The translations under genes were made by a program, and so were the position numbers. Shown here piece after piece: positions 50,901-62,289 of a stretch of 64,000 nucleotides of DNA. The DNA is from Punica granatum (taxonomy: Eukaryota; Streptophyta; Magnoliopsida; Myrtales; Lythraceae). Position 1 is the first letter of the stretch; every line of letters starts with the position of its first letter. The notes beneath the pieces were generated by a model. It worked only from the letters and a program-made list of their open reading frames with translations. It ran no database searches and was not told the DNA's origin. The DNA lies in contig NC_045132.1 in assembly GCF_007655135.1 (NCBI RefSeq), positions 21,384,354 to 21,448,353 on the forward strand, read 5' to 3'.

Positions 50901-51966
50901 AAAATCTTTGTATTGATCTTCCTGTCCCGTGCCTCAGCAGTCCATTTAAAAGCGCCTGTCTGAGTGCACCCCACAAAGAAAAAGGAACAGAACGGAACAG
51001 AGATGGAGACAGCTGAAGAGACAAAAGGAAGAGTAAGCAAAGTCAGACGACTCTGAGTTTTGGACTCTTTTCCCCTCCGAGACAATAAAACATGACATGC
51101 AAAAAACAACCTTTTTGTGTGCGTAAATAATAGAATCTGCTCTTATTCGTAACCATTGATTACTCTACATCTCACAGAGATTATACAAATCGACATTGCG
51201 CGACGACGAAAGCATCATCGACTTCGCCATGTCGTTATTGTGTTAATTAATCAATGTTCATTCTGCTTGCTTCAGAACACTGCTCCTCTGCACCATTTTC
51301 GTGCATGAGCCCTCAATATTGGCACCATTATTATAGTCCTGCTGTGCTGTGCTGTGCAGCTTTTCTATCAGATGCAATTTTGTACTCTTCTTCCCCCATG
51401 CCAATAAATCTCTCTCCCCTCTTTATTCTTTGTCCCATTTTCAGCTCTCAGACTGGGACTTCTCGTACCCGCGTACAGAATTCTCTTTGTACCCTTCTTT
51501 GCCCTTTTACTCCTTTCATCGAAATGGCATGGCTCCCACCACCACCACACACATACATACACGCATGGGGTGATGAATCTTTCTTCTCAGTAATGCAAAT
51601 TTGCTTGCCATTTGCATGATACATAATTAGAATGAAAGTCACAATCAGCAAAGCAAAAATGAATTGGATATTTAAGTATTAACTCGGTATAAAGAAACCA
51701 GTTGTAAACTCGGGGTTTGTTATTTATTAACTCGCGCGCGTTAACAATGTACACGGAAAGGATATTACCACGTATGATCTGGCTTCTTGAACATTTAACA
51801 GGAACTGCATGATTTCTATCCTTGCTAGGGTTAAATTGCTAACCAACAGTATCAAACACAGATGAGAGATATCTATCTGCAAATGTATATTACGAACAAG
51901 TTAACTTACTAATAATCTTCTGCTCTCCTCTTTCCTATATACCTAGCAAGAAAGAGTCAAATGTGA
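50901..51966. other. Spacer and AGO7 3' flank
   Basis: From about 51240 to 51800 this region is the counterpart of 17060-17420 in inverted orientation. Its frames (for example 51254-51619) are not conserved between the copies and are probably noncoding. The last part should include the AGO7 3' UTR. Confidence 0.45.
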
Positions 51967-54900
51967 TCAGCAGAAGAACATGAGATTCTTGACTTTCTCG
52001 CTGAGTTTGGGTAGCGGGGTTGCCTTCGGGGGAGCAGCCCGAGACACCTGATGGCTCACGTTATTCATGTTGCTAATATTATTTTTCCGCGAGTCATAAC
52101 CCATCGAAGAAGGGTCCGACCTATCGAGGTAAAGCCTGCCCCTGTAAGCGGCCAGATGGGCATAGTAAACCGGTGGCACCAGAGACACCGGCTTCGTGCA
52201 TCTCACAAATGTGTAGCACAGGTTGTACACGAGCTTCTGAAGCTCGTCAGATGTGAACCCGTTCTCATCCCAGAGAATGTGGTAGTGAGTTGGTCGGCTT
52301 GTGCCCTTCACCCCCCAGTGGCTGCAAAGATAGAAGTCGAACTCCTTCGGGTGGGTGATCACAGTGTCCACCACAGTTCCTGGGGGAATATTCTCATCCG
52401 AGATGTAGTTTTGGATAAAAGACTGATCCATCTCATCGGGAAACAACCTCATGTGGTGCCTCTTCTGAACAACAGCAAATGTAATGCTGGGCTTGTAATT
52501 TCCAGGGAAGAAACTCGAACTGGCAGCCCTTATCGCCTGTAGCTCTAGCTTGAGGACCTTGTGAAACTGGGTCTCGCTCACCCCGTCCCGGAAAAAGATG
52601 ATCCTCTCAGGAAGCTTCTTCAGTTCTTGCCGGAAATCCTCCAACAACTCCACAACCATTTCTTGCAGATCCTCGATGATCTCTTGCCGGTGAGTCTGCG
52701 ATCGCATCCTTGAGGCATACTTGTTGGCTGTGGGCCAATTCACGCTGCCAACAACTGCCGCCACTGATGGGCTCGAGTCATCAAGTGGGTGAGGATGGGT
52801 CACATCAGCGCCCATGAACATCACTGGCTCGTCGCAGCGCAGAAGCCTCGGGATCTGAGAGGGCAATGAGTTGTATAGAGCCACGGTACATCCTCCCAAC
52901 TTCGCGTTTATTTTAAGTGACAAATTTGCGAGGAACTGCGAGCTCAACTTGGTGAGGTTCGAATATAGGCAACACTGGGTCACAACCCCGATGCTTGTCT
53001 CCGCGATTCTCTTCAGATCCCCATAACCTCTGTGTTTCCTCTCCATAACGCACAGAAGAAGCTCCAGCTTGTTCGATGCAGTCTTTTGGATGTTCTTCAG
53101 CTTGCTTTCCAAGAGGGAGACATTGTTGAGCACTTGGGTTGGTTCGAATTGCGGGGCAATGACTCCATTCTTGCTGAGATGTATCCCGAGCTGCTCGCAT
53201 CTTTGGGACAGCTGGGTTATGAATCTCGGAATGTTGGACCTCTGGTCTCGAGTTCCACCGAAACTTATCAGCGCCCATTTCTCTATTCGGATTCCTTCAA
53301 AAACGTGGCTGTCTAGGAGGTTCCACTGGCGGTCTTGCCGAGAGGGAATGAGGTCTCTTGTATGGCCGCGATCGCCGAGCCTTAGCTTGGGAGGCAGAAG
53401 GATTCTCCCGTTCACTCGGGTCATCTCTCTCGAGATATGGAGCTTGAATTCTTTTTCCTGGTTCCCACTGCAACCAAAAAAAAACATGTTCCAACCATGA
53501 AACATCGAAAGCGTAGTTGCCAATATATCCAAAAAGATTAAGCACGTTAGACTATCAGCAGAATAAATCAATGAATCATGACAAAGACGAGAGAAGCATC
53601 GGAAAGTTCATACCTAGTCGGCCCCACAGGTCCTCGAACAACTCCATGTATAATGGCCTTCCGCTCTCTCGGCCTCTGGCACCCCATCTTAAGTATTCTT
53701 GCAGTCTGATCATCAGAAAGCTTCCCAAGAAATTTCTGCCCTTCACAGATCACACAAAGCTCCATCGGGAGATAACAAGGCTTACTACGACTCACTTGTA
53801 AGCAGGGCAAGTTCCTATATTGTATTTCATAGTTATAGTGATCCTTGAAGTAAGTCACAAGCCTCAGATTCTTCCCGTCCCGATCTGGAAACCAAAGATT
53901 CTCAGTTGCTTCCTCGGTCAGGCTATAAACACGGTACCTCTGAACAGTCTCTCGGTGGCAGACAAACACGCGGATATTCTTTAGTGCCTTCTCCACCTCC
54001 TTCCGCTCTTCGTCTATCAACCTCCTAGTCTTTCTTTGAGAGAGGTCCCGGAGGAACTTGAGGCGCTTCTCTAGGTAAGGGATCACTCCGATGCTTTCAT
54101 GAAAGGCAGTAACGGAGAAATCGACATTAAGGGCGAGACCTTGTTGGGTCGGTCTCAAGCTCTGGAAGAAGCCCCTCATCCCGAGGGCTCCTCCTCCAAT
54201 CTCTCTACTCCCACCCATCGCAGTCGAGTACAGCGATCTCCCTACCGGGGAACACTTCTCGCTCGGGCTCTCCCGAAGCACTATATCTAAAGCCTGTATA
54301 TAGTCTTGGGGGAGCGGGGCCCAGTCGTCACCTTCCTTGCTCAAGTAGTTGCTCAGGCTCTTCCCATCAAGCTTCGATACAAGTCTTATATTTACTCGGA
54401 ATAACTCATGCCTTAAATGCTCGACCTTTAAATCACCCGACTTATGGGTCGGAATTGGGAGGCTGATGAAGAGGTCCAGCCGGTCATTCTGAAACTCCAC
54501 GGGGCTATATAGATTCTTCCGCCCATCAAAGGCTGGAAGGGCACCGGAGAGCGCGACTTTGTTTTCCTCGACTAGCTTCCATTTTATCATGCGAGCAATC
54601 TCCCTCGAAGGATTCGGGGTGATCTCGACATTGTAGTGATAAATCCGCTGCGAGGGGTCGAACCGGACTAGGAAATGGTTTGCAAGAAGAGGGATGACGA
54701 GGCCTTCTACACCGCCTGAGTCGGGCCTCCTAGCAATAGCCAGGGGTTCCCGCCTTCTCCCATCTTCTCCTCCAAAGGGCAGAGAATTATCAGTCTTCTG
54801 CCTCGGAACCACCTGGGCAGCTGTTCAGGCAAGAGAAAGGAACACGTTGAGCCCTAAAGCATCGTCTTTTATGCGCATCAATCACAATAGCCAATCGTTA

Positions 54901-55417
54901 AATAGAAGTCTAATGCTTAAGTGAAGAACAGAAACGCAAAGTCTCACAGTTAGGACATAAAGTGACCATTTTAAGGATAACAATTCAGACCGTGCCTAGA
55001 ATATCAACTTACGAGCAACAAACATGTTGAATGAAGTAAAAAAGAACAACTTTTTCCTCTCTTGATTGATTTACCCGGCAAATTTGTGACAATGGGGTCG
55101 GAGGGGGCGGGGTTGAGCTTGCATGAAGCTCTCCGGAGGAGGGTTTTCGGAATCAACCGCTGGCCTTGTGGGACCAGCAATGGCGGCGCCGGCGGCAGCG
55201 GTAGCGGCGGAGCGAACTGCAGGGGGATTGGAGGAGGTAGAGGAAGAAGAGCAGGATAGTAGTAACGCTGGCAGTGATTGGTCTGCTGCAAGAACTGGCG
55301 GCGGTGGTGATGGTACTGACTGAGGTTCTTGCCGGCAGGGGAAGCTCTGCCACGGAGAGCTGAGGTCTTTTGGGTGCATTTCTTGTTGTTTGCATTGGAG
55401 TCCTCTGTTTCCTCCAT
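51967..55417 (-). CDS. AGO7: ARGONAUTE7, 3 exons
   Basis: Exons on the minus strand are 55417-55075, 54820-53614 and 53467-51967; phases close to give 1016 aa, compared with about 990 in Arabidopsis AGO7. The N-terminus is Pro/Gln/His-rich and poorly conserved, as in other AGO7 proteins. An ArgoN domain (from about VEGLVIPLLANHFLVRF) is followed by linker and PAZ (RYRVYSLTEEATENLWFP, YFKDHYNYEIQYRNLPCLQV), MID and PIWI. The catalytic triad is visible as D738 (FMGADVTHPHP), D811 (FFRDGVSE) and H954 (YYAHLAAYRGRLY). AGO7 binds miR390 and cleaves or marks TAS3 transcripts, starting tasiARF production that controls ARF3/ARF4, leaf polarity and the juvenile-adult transition. Identification over other AGOs rests on the two-intron structure, the C-terminus (KNLMFFC) and the Arabidopsis gene order. 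Confidence 0.96.
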
Positions 55418-55682
55418 AGTTACCCGATTTAGGAAGGAACAGAGCAGACGTTGGAGGAAGAAGAAGAAGAAGCTGATGGTGAAGAATGAGATAGCAAGCG
55501 CATGGGAGAGAGTGGCAAAGCGAGAGAGATTTATGGGTTCAATGGCTTCTCTGTGCTTCTGGATTCTCCAGTTTACACAGTAAAAGAACTGTAGTTATTG
55601 CAGAGAGAGAGGGGTGTGTGGGTTTAATTCAGTTAAGGTCTCTGAAGGGTCAGTCATGGAGGTAGGGGGGGGGGGGGGGGGG

Positions 55683-55720
<38 letters not shown>

Positions 55721-55800
55721 GATCTGTTTTGCCTGCCTGCCTGCCTGCCAGTGAGAGAGAGAGAGAGAATGAGAGGTCCGCCATTGATGAGTTCCCATGT
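55418..55800 (-). promoter_or_regulatory. AGO7 leader/promoter region packed with microsatellites
   Basis: Upstream of the AGO7 ATG lie a run of 20 G at 55665-55684, (GA)n at 55686-55716, a TGCC/CCTG array at 55731-55749 and a second GA run at 55751-55769. On the gene strand these read as poly-C and CT tracts, typical of a pyrimidine-rich leader. Length polymorphism is expected. TATATAAAG-like sequence near 55828-55838 could hold the TATA box in inverse orientation, but this is weak. Confidence 0.5.
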
Positions 55801-55864
55801 CTTATATGAAGGTTTTGCAGTCTGTCTCTATATAAAAGTTATTATTATATCAATATGATTGTTT

Positions 55865-56015
55865 GAGACGGTTCGATATTTATTTCGTTTAATTAAAATT
55901 TCGAATTTGAATAATGTAAAAAATATATGTTGGGAGGAATTTATCATTTAGTGAACATATTCGATTTGACTGAATTAGTCTGGACTTATGCTTTCATATC
56001 AAGATTTACATCGAA
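55865..56015 (+). repeat. SINE-like repeat, degenerate copy
   Basis: GGTTCGATATTTATTTCG, then GTTGGGAGGAATTTATC, ATTTAGTGAACA and GAATTAGTCTGGACTTATG match the 30395-30552 copy in order. It is more diverged than that copy. Confidence 0.45.
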
Positions 56016-56402
56016 AAAAACTATTATTATTACGACTAGGATTCTGCCCCTAAAAAACTGTTCTTCCAAATATTAAATAACAATAAACAATATAATTATT
56101 CCTTAATGGTTTTGTTTTCCCTGAGATCACGAGATTGCGAAGACTAGACTCTTGTTTGGACTTTAGCTTTATCCTACCACAATGTGCGTTTACTGGATAG
56201 AAAATTTCTATACTGTAAGTAAAATTTGCGCCCATATAGCATAATTGGCGGCTCGTGGTTTGTTTTGAATTGATTTTGTGTAAATCAAAACATGTTGACT
56301 ATATTTATTAATATGGAAAACCGTAAGTCTTGATCAAATTAAAAAAACCATTTTTTAAAGGAAATTTATGTCGAAGGTCTTTTATGGTCCATGGGCTATA
56401 TG

Positions 56403-56492
56403 ATTATAATAATCTTTGGCTAGCGGAAAAGAGTTGAGAAACTATTCATTATAATAATCTTTGGCTAGTGGAAAAGAGTTGAGAAACTATAT
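56403..56492. repeat. 45-bp tandem duplication
   Basis: A unit starting ATTATAATAATCTTTGGCTA is repeated once at 56448 with one clear substitution (AGCGG versus AGTGG). It lies in a noncoding spacer. Confidence 0.85.
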
Positions 56493-56499
56493 GTCAAAG

Positions 56500-57281
56500 G
56501 TCCAAGCTAACCTAGACTTATTCCCTATCCTCTGAAACCTATATATATTTATTTTTAATTTATTATTACGGATGATTTTAAAATTCACCCAATTATAGAT
56601 GTTTTCTATAAACAGACTTAAACTTGAAAAAATTTATAATAAATTTTGAATCGATTGAAAATTTTATAATTTTACTTATTTTTTATATGATATTTGTACA
56701 AGGTCAAAAGTTACATTTTAGTTATTTTAAATTTAATTGGCAGGACCAGGAGGAATGCCCTGTCTGCTGAGATCAGCAGAGGGAATTTTAATTAGCTGAT
56801 AGTGATTGGACATTAGATGTGGCACGAGTTTGGACTGCTCTTTGTCCACCCCACACCACTCATCTTCCACTTCCTCTTCTCCTATTGTGTTCCTTTCATG
56901 TGGAAATTCCACTTGCATTGTACTTTCATTGCTTTAATGACCCTTCCTTTTGCAAGGAAATTATACATCAATATGCATCATGTTCTTTTTTGTTGTGCAA
57001 AATCGCTGGCTGTGGCTGGTCATCAATCGCGTATCTGTGTAACGTGCAGTTGCCGATCGATGAGGAGGGTTACGACCTTCCTCGACTTAGGACCGTGAAC
57101 AATATATTGAGCAGGATGTAGTAATGAGCTATCGCTTACATCGGCTTAAACTCGGATTTGCCTGCATTTTTAGGGACAAGGAAAGGATAAAGCAAAGTAA
57201 TTAATGATGGAGTTATCTTGACCAACCTGACAACCTCTCTCTCTCAAATTAAAAAGTGGGATTTGAAAATCTCTTTTTTCC
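56500..57281. other. Spacer
   Basis: Overlapping frames at 56817-57121 have no recognisable domains and no splice support. Nothing else is seen. Confidence 0.3.
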
Positions 57282-57835
57282 AGTGTTATCAGAACCGGAC
57301 CGGATGATGAACCGGAAGGGGTACGGGATCATGGGTTTATGGGTCCAATCGGGGTTCGATGGGTCGGACCGCTCGTTTATTTAAAATAAAATAAATATTC
57401 ATATTATTAAAAAAATTATGATAATTAAGATAAAAGTATGATGATTTTAAAGAAATATAACAATAGTATAAGAAAGTATCTATATTTAATATTTCTTACT
57501 TCAAAATAAATATTTTATTTTAATAAGTACTTAAAAGTAGAGTTAAAAGAACAAAAAAATAGTGGTGGCTTGGTTGGTAGTATGCTAATATGAAAAGCAA
57601 GAGGTCATGAGTTTAAATCCTTACACAACCAACCAATTTTTACATTAAATAGGAAACCCATAAAAACCCGTAGAACCGGCCGGTTTAATGAAATTTTGCT
57701 TAAAACCGGCCGATTCAATGGGTCCGACGGTTCAAATCTGCCATTTCGGTTTTTAGGCGAACCGGACCGGACTTGGTGCCGATTCCCGGTCCGACCGGTC
57801 GAACCGGCCGGTCCGGTCCGGTTCTGATAACAATG
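57282..57835. mobile_element. Mutator-like MITE, copy 2
   Basis: Same family as 31016-31577: it begins AGTGTTATCAGAACCGGACC and ends GGTCCGGTTCTGATAACAATG. CTTTTTTCC flanks it perfectly on both sides (57273-57281 and 57836-57844). The internal box-A-like TGGCTTGGTTGG is at 57566-57577, while the box-B-like word is GAGTTTAAATCC at 57609-57620, one base away from copy 1. A few short indels separate the copies. Confidence 0.85.
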
Positions 57836-57994
57836 CTTTTTTCCCCTAAAATATATGAATTCTTTAAATTTCTTATCTACATTTGGGTATCATATTGTCT
57901 CTTGTGCTAAGAAAAAACCATTCTAAAAGAAAAGTCAGGACCCAAAATTTCTAATAAAAGAAACTCAATTCGTCCACTTATTTTTTTCGGCGTG

Positions 57995-58150
57995 AAATCC
58001 GATATTTAGAAGTTCAATTTGGACTAGATTAATGCAATCGAGTCGAGTCAATCAATTAAGAAGTAAAATACTTACAACGTAAATTTTTTTAATTCACAAA
58101 ATACGAACTTGATACATTATTTAAGGATAACAAGTATCGAATTGTTTGAA
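57995..58150 (-). repeat. SINE-like repeat (copy on minus strand)
   Basis: Read on the minus strand it shows the order TCAAGTTCGTATTTTGTGAA, TACTTCTTAATTGATTGACTC and TTGAACTTCTAAATATC, paralleling the 30395-30552 copy through its end. The box-B-like word is mutated. Confidence 0.45.
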
Positions 58151-58159
58151 GGAACTACT

Positions 58160-61100
58160 GTCCACCCATTGTCACCTCTAGTAATAGACTCCATGTCAAT
58201 CCCACGGACTCGATGAATGGTAAAATTCTCAAATTACCCCTTTGGGAAATGGCGCTATGAGTGAAATAGGGAATCTCCTATTCCTCCATATGGCTGACAT
58301 ATGATTTGCCCATCCTTTTCCTTTGTCCTTCTTAAATGACCCATCAATTTTCTTTAATTGCATATCACACACTTATATTCAGTTGACCACTTCCTTTGAC
58401 CCTGTCCACTGCCCTCTGTCATTTGTATGTGTTTGTTTTCATTTTTTATTTTAATAATCGCGAACCTCTCATTCAGTTAAATAATGCCAATTGCCAAGCA
58501 ACTGAATGGTGAAGGGCAGGGGAAAAAAAATGAAAAAGAAAGAAACAACACTTCCACTTTAACTAAGACCATATGCTCCTAAAATACGACTATGGCATGA
58601 TGCAGTAAGAGATCCATTACAAAACTTAGCAAAACAAAGGAGCTCTGCAGTTGAAATCGACGGACAATATATCAGTTCATAGTTGTAATTGCAGCCGTTT
58701 GGTTATTTGATGAACCAACCATGACGTGCAGTGCACTTACTCCAAACTTAAAAATAGTATTGATCTATATTGTTGGAGCGAGAAACCTATAATAGATTGA
58801 AGATTCTATAGCGGTTGATTGAAAAAAAACAACTATGGTGGTTGGCTATATATCTGTCGTTGGATTTCAATAAAGAAATCTCATCCGTACATGTTGTGAT
58901 ACTTTTATGGAACGGAGATTCACTATCCATATTTTTATTCTTCATGTTTTCATCCACATATATTTCTAATGAAGCTCATTCACACCAGAGGATGAGTCTA
59001 TTTCGATTCAAAATCACCGAATCGGCCGGTTCACTAAGACAAAATTTCAATTTTTATGATTTCAAAATTAAAAAGAAAAACAAAACAATTAAAACCGTAT
59101 TTCTTAAAATTAAACAAGAAGCCCTCTACCCCTAATCACACAGCACTATAGTGCAGATCGAAGATAATCCAATCAATATTTCAACAGTAATCCAAAAAAA
59201 CATAAAAAACGAAAGAACCCTAATCGATTCAAGAACTGGCCAAGAGGGAGGCAGGCCTCTTACACTGGAAGAGAATTTCCTTGCTGAGTGTGCTAAACAA
59301 GTAGAATCCACCTCGAGATCAAATAAAGGATCTGATCGAGGACTCCACAATCATGTGCTATCCAGCAAGCAAGAAGGAGGAGAAGAAGCTAAGCGGGATC
59401 CTTCAAAAATTCGGCCGGCAACAGAGAAGAAAGACAACTCTGATTCCAAGTCATCCATCTTAACTAGGGTTCCTTTTTATGTTTTTAATTTAATTGGGTT
59501 TTTATTCAACCAAACATTTAATTGGATTTAATATTGTTTTGATTACTAAATTTTGTTTTTCCTTTTTTATACTTTGGAATTATAAATTATTTTTTAATAT
59601 ATTGAAGCACCAATTGGTTCGATTTAGTATTAATTTCAAATTGAAATGGACTCACCCTAGGTTGCGATCTAGTATCATCGTAAATAAATATGAACGAGAA
59701 TAAAAAACAAAAAATATGGATAGTGAATTGTGATTCTATAAAAGAATCGCTTGTTTCGAGCGTAACCGAATGTTGTCAAAATGATTCGTGGTCAAAGTTA
59801 TAGAAAGGAAAAATATGGGTAAAGAATCTTTGTGTTACAGAAATATTAACACATGTACAGTTCAGATCTCACATAGTAAAATATAATGACTAAAATAAAA
59901 ATTAATATAATGACTAAAATAAAAATAATTATGATGATTATTTTTACTCAATTGGGATAGCATCGTCCATAATTGATTGTATCTTTCACGGTATGGCCTG
60001 ATATAGAGAATCGTTCTTATCTCCAGTGTGGGATGGATATACATGCATACATACATATATATATATACATGGGGAAAAAAAAAAAACGAGTAGATTAGTG
60101 TTGCTTTTCGGTCTTCCTTTTTGCCCCATCTTTTGTGAACATGATTAGGGGAAATGGGATGAGAAGGGGCGGCCATTCATAGGGAGGTGGGTCTTAATAT
60201 CTATATATACACACACATACATACATATATATATATTTTTTGGTGGATATTTTTCTCCTTTCGGCTAGAAAACATTTCCCGGAATAGTGGGGACGGGACA
60301 CCATGATTTGAACATGTGGAGCCCCCTAGAGAAAAAAGTTTACAACACATTCAACTCAATTCTCAGGATTTGGACCACATCATAATCAAATCCATTAAGG
60401 TCCATTCAACATGTGGACAAATACATTGGACTTGCTCATGCCAAGACATTTTTCTTGGAGTTGCCAAAATCCGACACGTATCTCGGATAGATAGTTCTGT
60501 CGGGCCTCACACAAAACCATTTCCTCGCAAACAGATGAAGTGAAAAAAGGAAAATTCTGGCTGATTGTCACTCTTGGTTGTTAATGAGTAATACGTAATC
60601 AGAATTACTGTAAGTAGAATTTCGCGAGACCGCTTTCTTACCGCAGAGTAATCCCGACTGAGTGGTACTCATCTAAGGTAAATGAGTGATATCCACCTAA
60701 AATTTTGCTCTGCATGTATGCAACTTTTGACTGGTCATCAGTTACAGTTTAAAAAAAAAACTAATAAGAAAATATCAACAAGATGTGATGATTGGATTCT
60801 CCGTCATAATCTGCTAGAACATTTCTGTGTTTTTGCTACTGCACTCATGATCATGTTTAAAGGAATCAAGCAGGTTCCTCTATCTGATGAGGTTTTTATC
60901 TTTTGGTTTCAGATAATATAATACTCCTTTCTCGATGTTTTATGGTGTTTTGGGCCTTTTGTAATGCATGATGATGATTCAAAGAGGCTAAGTTCAAATA
61001 ACAAATCTCCCCATATGAAAGTACGTTTTGAGTGTTTTGCACTTCTGTGTAGCTGAGGGCTTATATTTCACATAACTCTGTATAGTTCATATTCGGTTGC

Positions 61101-61284
61101 TGGCTGGTTGAAGGTCTACCGGAGCGATGACAACTTATCGGGCAAGAATAAATGGAAGATTACATAACTTCTTTCTCGTTCTCAGGAAGCACCTACATAA
61201 ACCCTAGAGGACGCTTTCATAATAATAAACTTTCATTGCTGAATAAGTTCCCATTAATTCATACTCGATCGCTGTTCATATGCT
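58160..61284. other. Gene-poor spacer
   Basis: AT-rich with (AT)n or TATG/CATA tracts near 60040-60070 and 60205-60240, and a 24-bp tandem duplication at about 59878-59925. A 126-aa frame at 59151-59531 is moderately GC-rich and charged but has no ATG-anchored start in a good context and no domain I know. I do not call a gene. Confidence 0.35.
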
Positions 61285-61920
61285 ATGGCGCTCTCCAACC
61301 CGAATCCCGTCTTTCTCGGTAAGATGATGCAGGAGTTCCACAGGGGCAATGATGAAAGAGATAAGAAGATAAATGCAACAAGTTGCTAAAACTACAGTGA
61401 CGATAAAAACAAGAAGTTGAAGCTGAAGTTGATATTTGAAACAACCCCATTAGATATCCGGATGAGGATGAATTCTATATGTTTGTCTGTTATTGTTCGG
61501 ATAAATTCTTCAGAAGAATAATTAACAAGCACTGATGAGAAAACCGTAATAGTTGTATGTACCCGAATCTTTGATTGATCGGTCTGCATCATCGGCATTT
61601 ATTGATGTCATAATTATACATATACATTCCGATCATAATAATTTAGCCTGGGTTTTTCGGGAATCGGTGGATATTTATATAGGACCATTTCGTGTAGAAA
61701 TTAAAGTGAATAATTCAGGGGAACTTGAGAGACGATGGAACATGAGAGACGATATATCATTAGAATCAAGACAAAAGCGAATGCGAATCGTTTATTTATG
61801 ATTAGTGCAGTCGAGGGAAACCAATTGGCTGATATTAATCGAGTGAGTGCAGTACGAGTAAGAAGATCTGTCGTGGAGATTCTTGGACGATGTTTTCCAC
61901 GATCTATTATTGCTTAACAT
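61285..61920 (+). other. Unassigned stretch with weak coding signs
   Basis: A 34-codon frame starts at the ATG at 61285 (MALSNPNPVFLGKMMQEF) and stops at 61389. Two overlapping frames follow at 61553-61801 and 61735-61917, including IYIGPFRVEIKVNNSGELER. Codon composition looks more gene-like than the surroundings. I do not recognise a family; a decayed gene or organelle-derived insertion is possible. Confidence 0.25.
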
Positions 61921-61954
61921 ACCGCTCATTGGAAATCCTAATAAGTTCATATAA

Positions 61955-62270
61955 GGAAAAATATATTTTTAATCCTATAAGTTTGAGATTTAGTCAATTT
62001 TGATCCTATAAGTTTAAAAGTCAGTCAATTTCGATCCGGTAAATTTTGGAAAAAAACATTTTTGTTCATATAAATTGACTTTCAATTAAAATGTGGTCTT
62101 ATAAATTTTGAAAAAAGAAATACACTTTTGGTCCTATAAGTCACGAAATAGACTAAAATTTCCTTACGAAGGAAATGTATATGACTAATTCGGTACTTTT
62201 TAAACTTAAAAGATTAAAATTGACCGAAAACTAAATTTATATGACCAAAAATGTCTTTTTTCTCAATTTA
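61955..62270. mobile_element. Foldback MITE-like repeat
   Basis: The left side has GAAAAATATATTTTTAATCC and TATAAGTTTGAGATTTAGTC; the right side has the inverse sense with TTATATGACCAAAAATGTC and TTTTTCTCAA. The word TTTGGTCCTATAAGT/TTTGATCCTATAAGTTT recurs. Arms are diverged and target duplications were not found, so ends are approximate. Confidence 0.45.
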
Positions 62271-62289
62271 TATATTGAAACCTAATGGG

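Noticed and set aside
51254..51619. 121-codon frame beyond AGO7
   Set aside because: Its homologous copy at 17.3-17.4 kb has a different frame pattern; conserved as DNA, not as protein.
52051..52542. 163-codon frame on plus within AGO7
   Set aside because: Antisense to the PIWI exon, which is clearly coding on minus.
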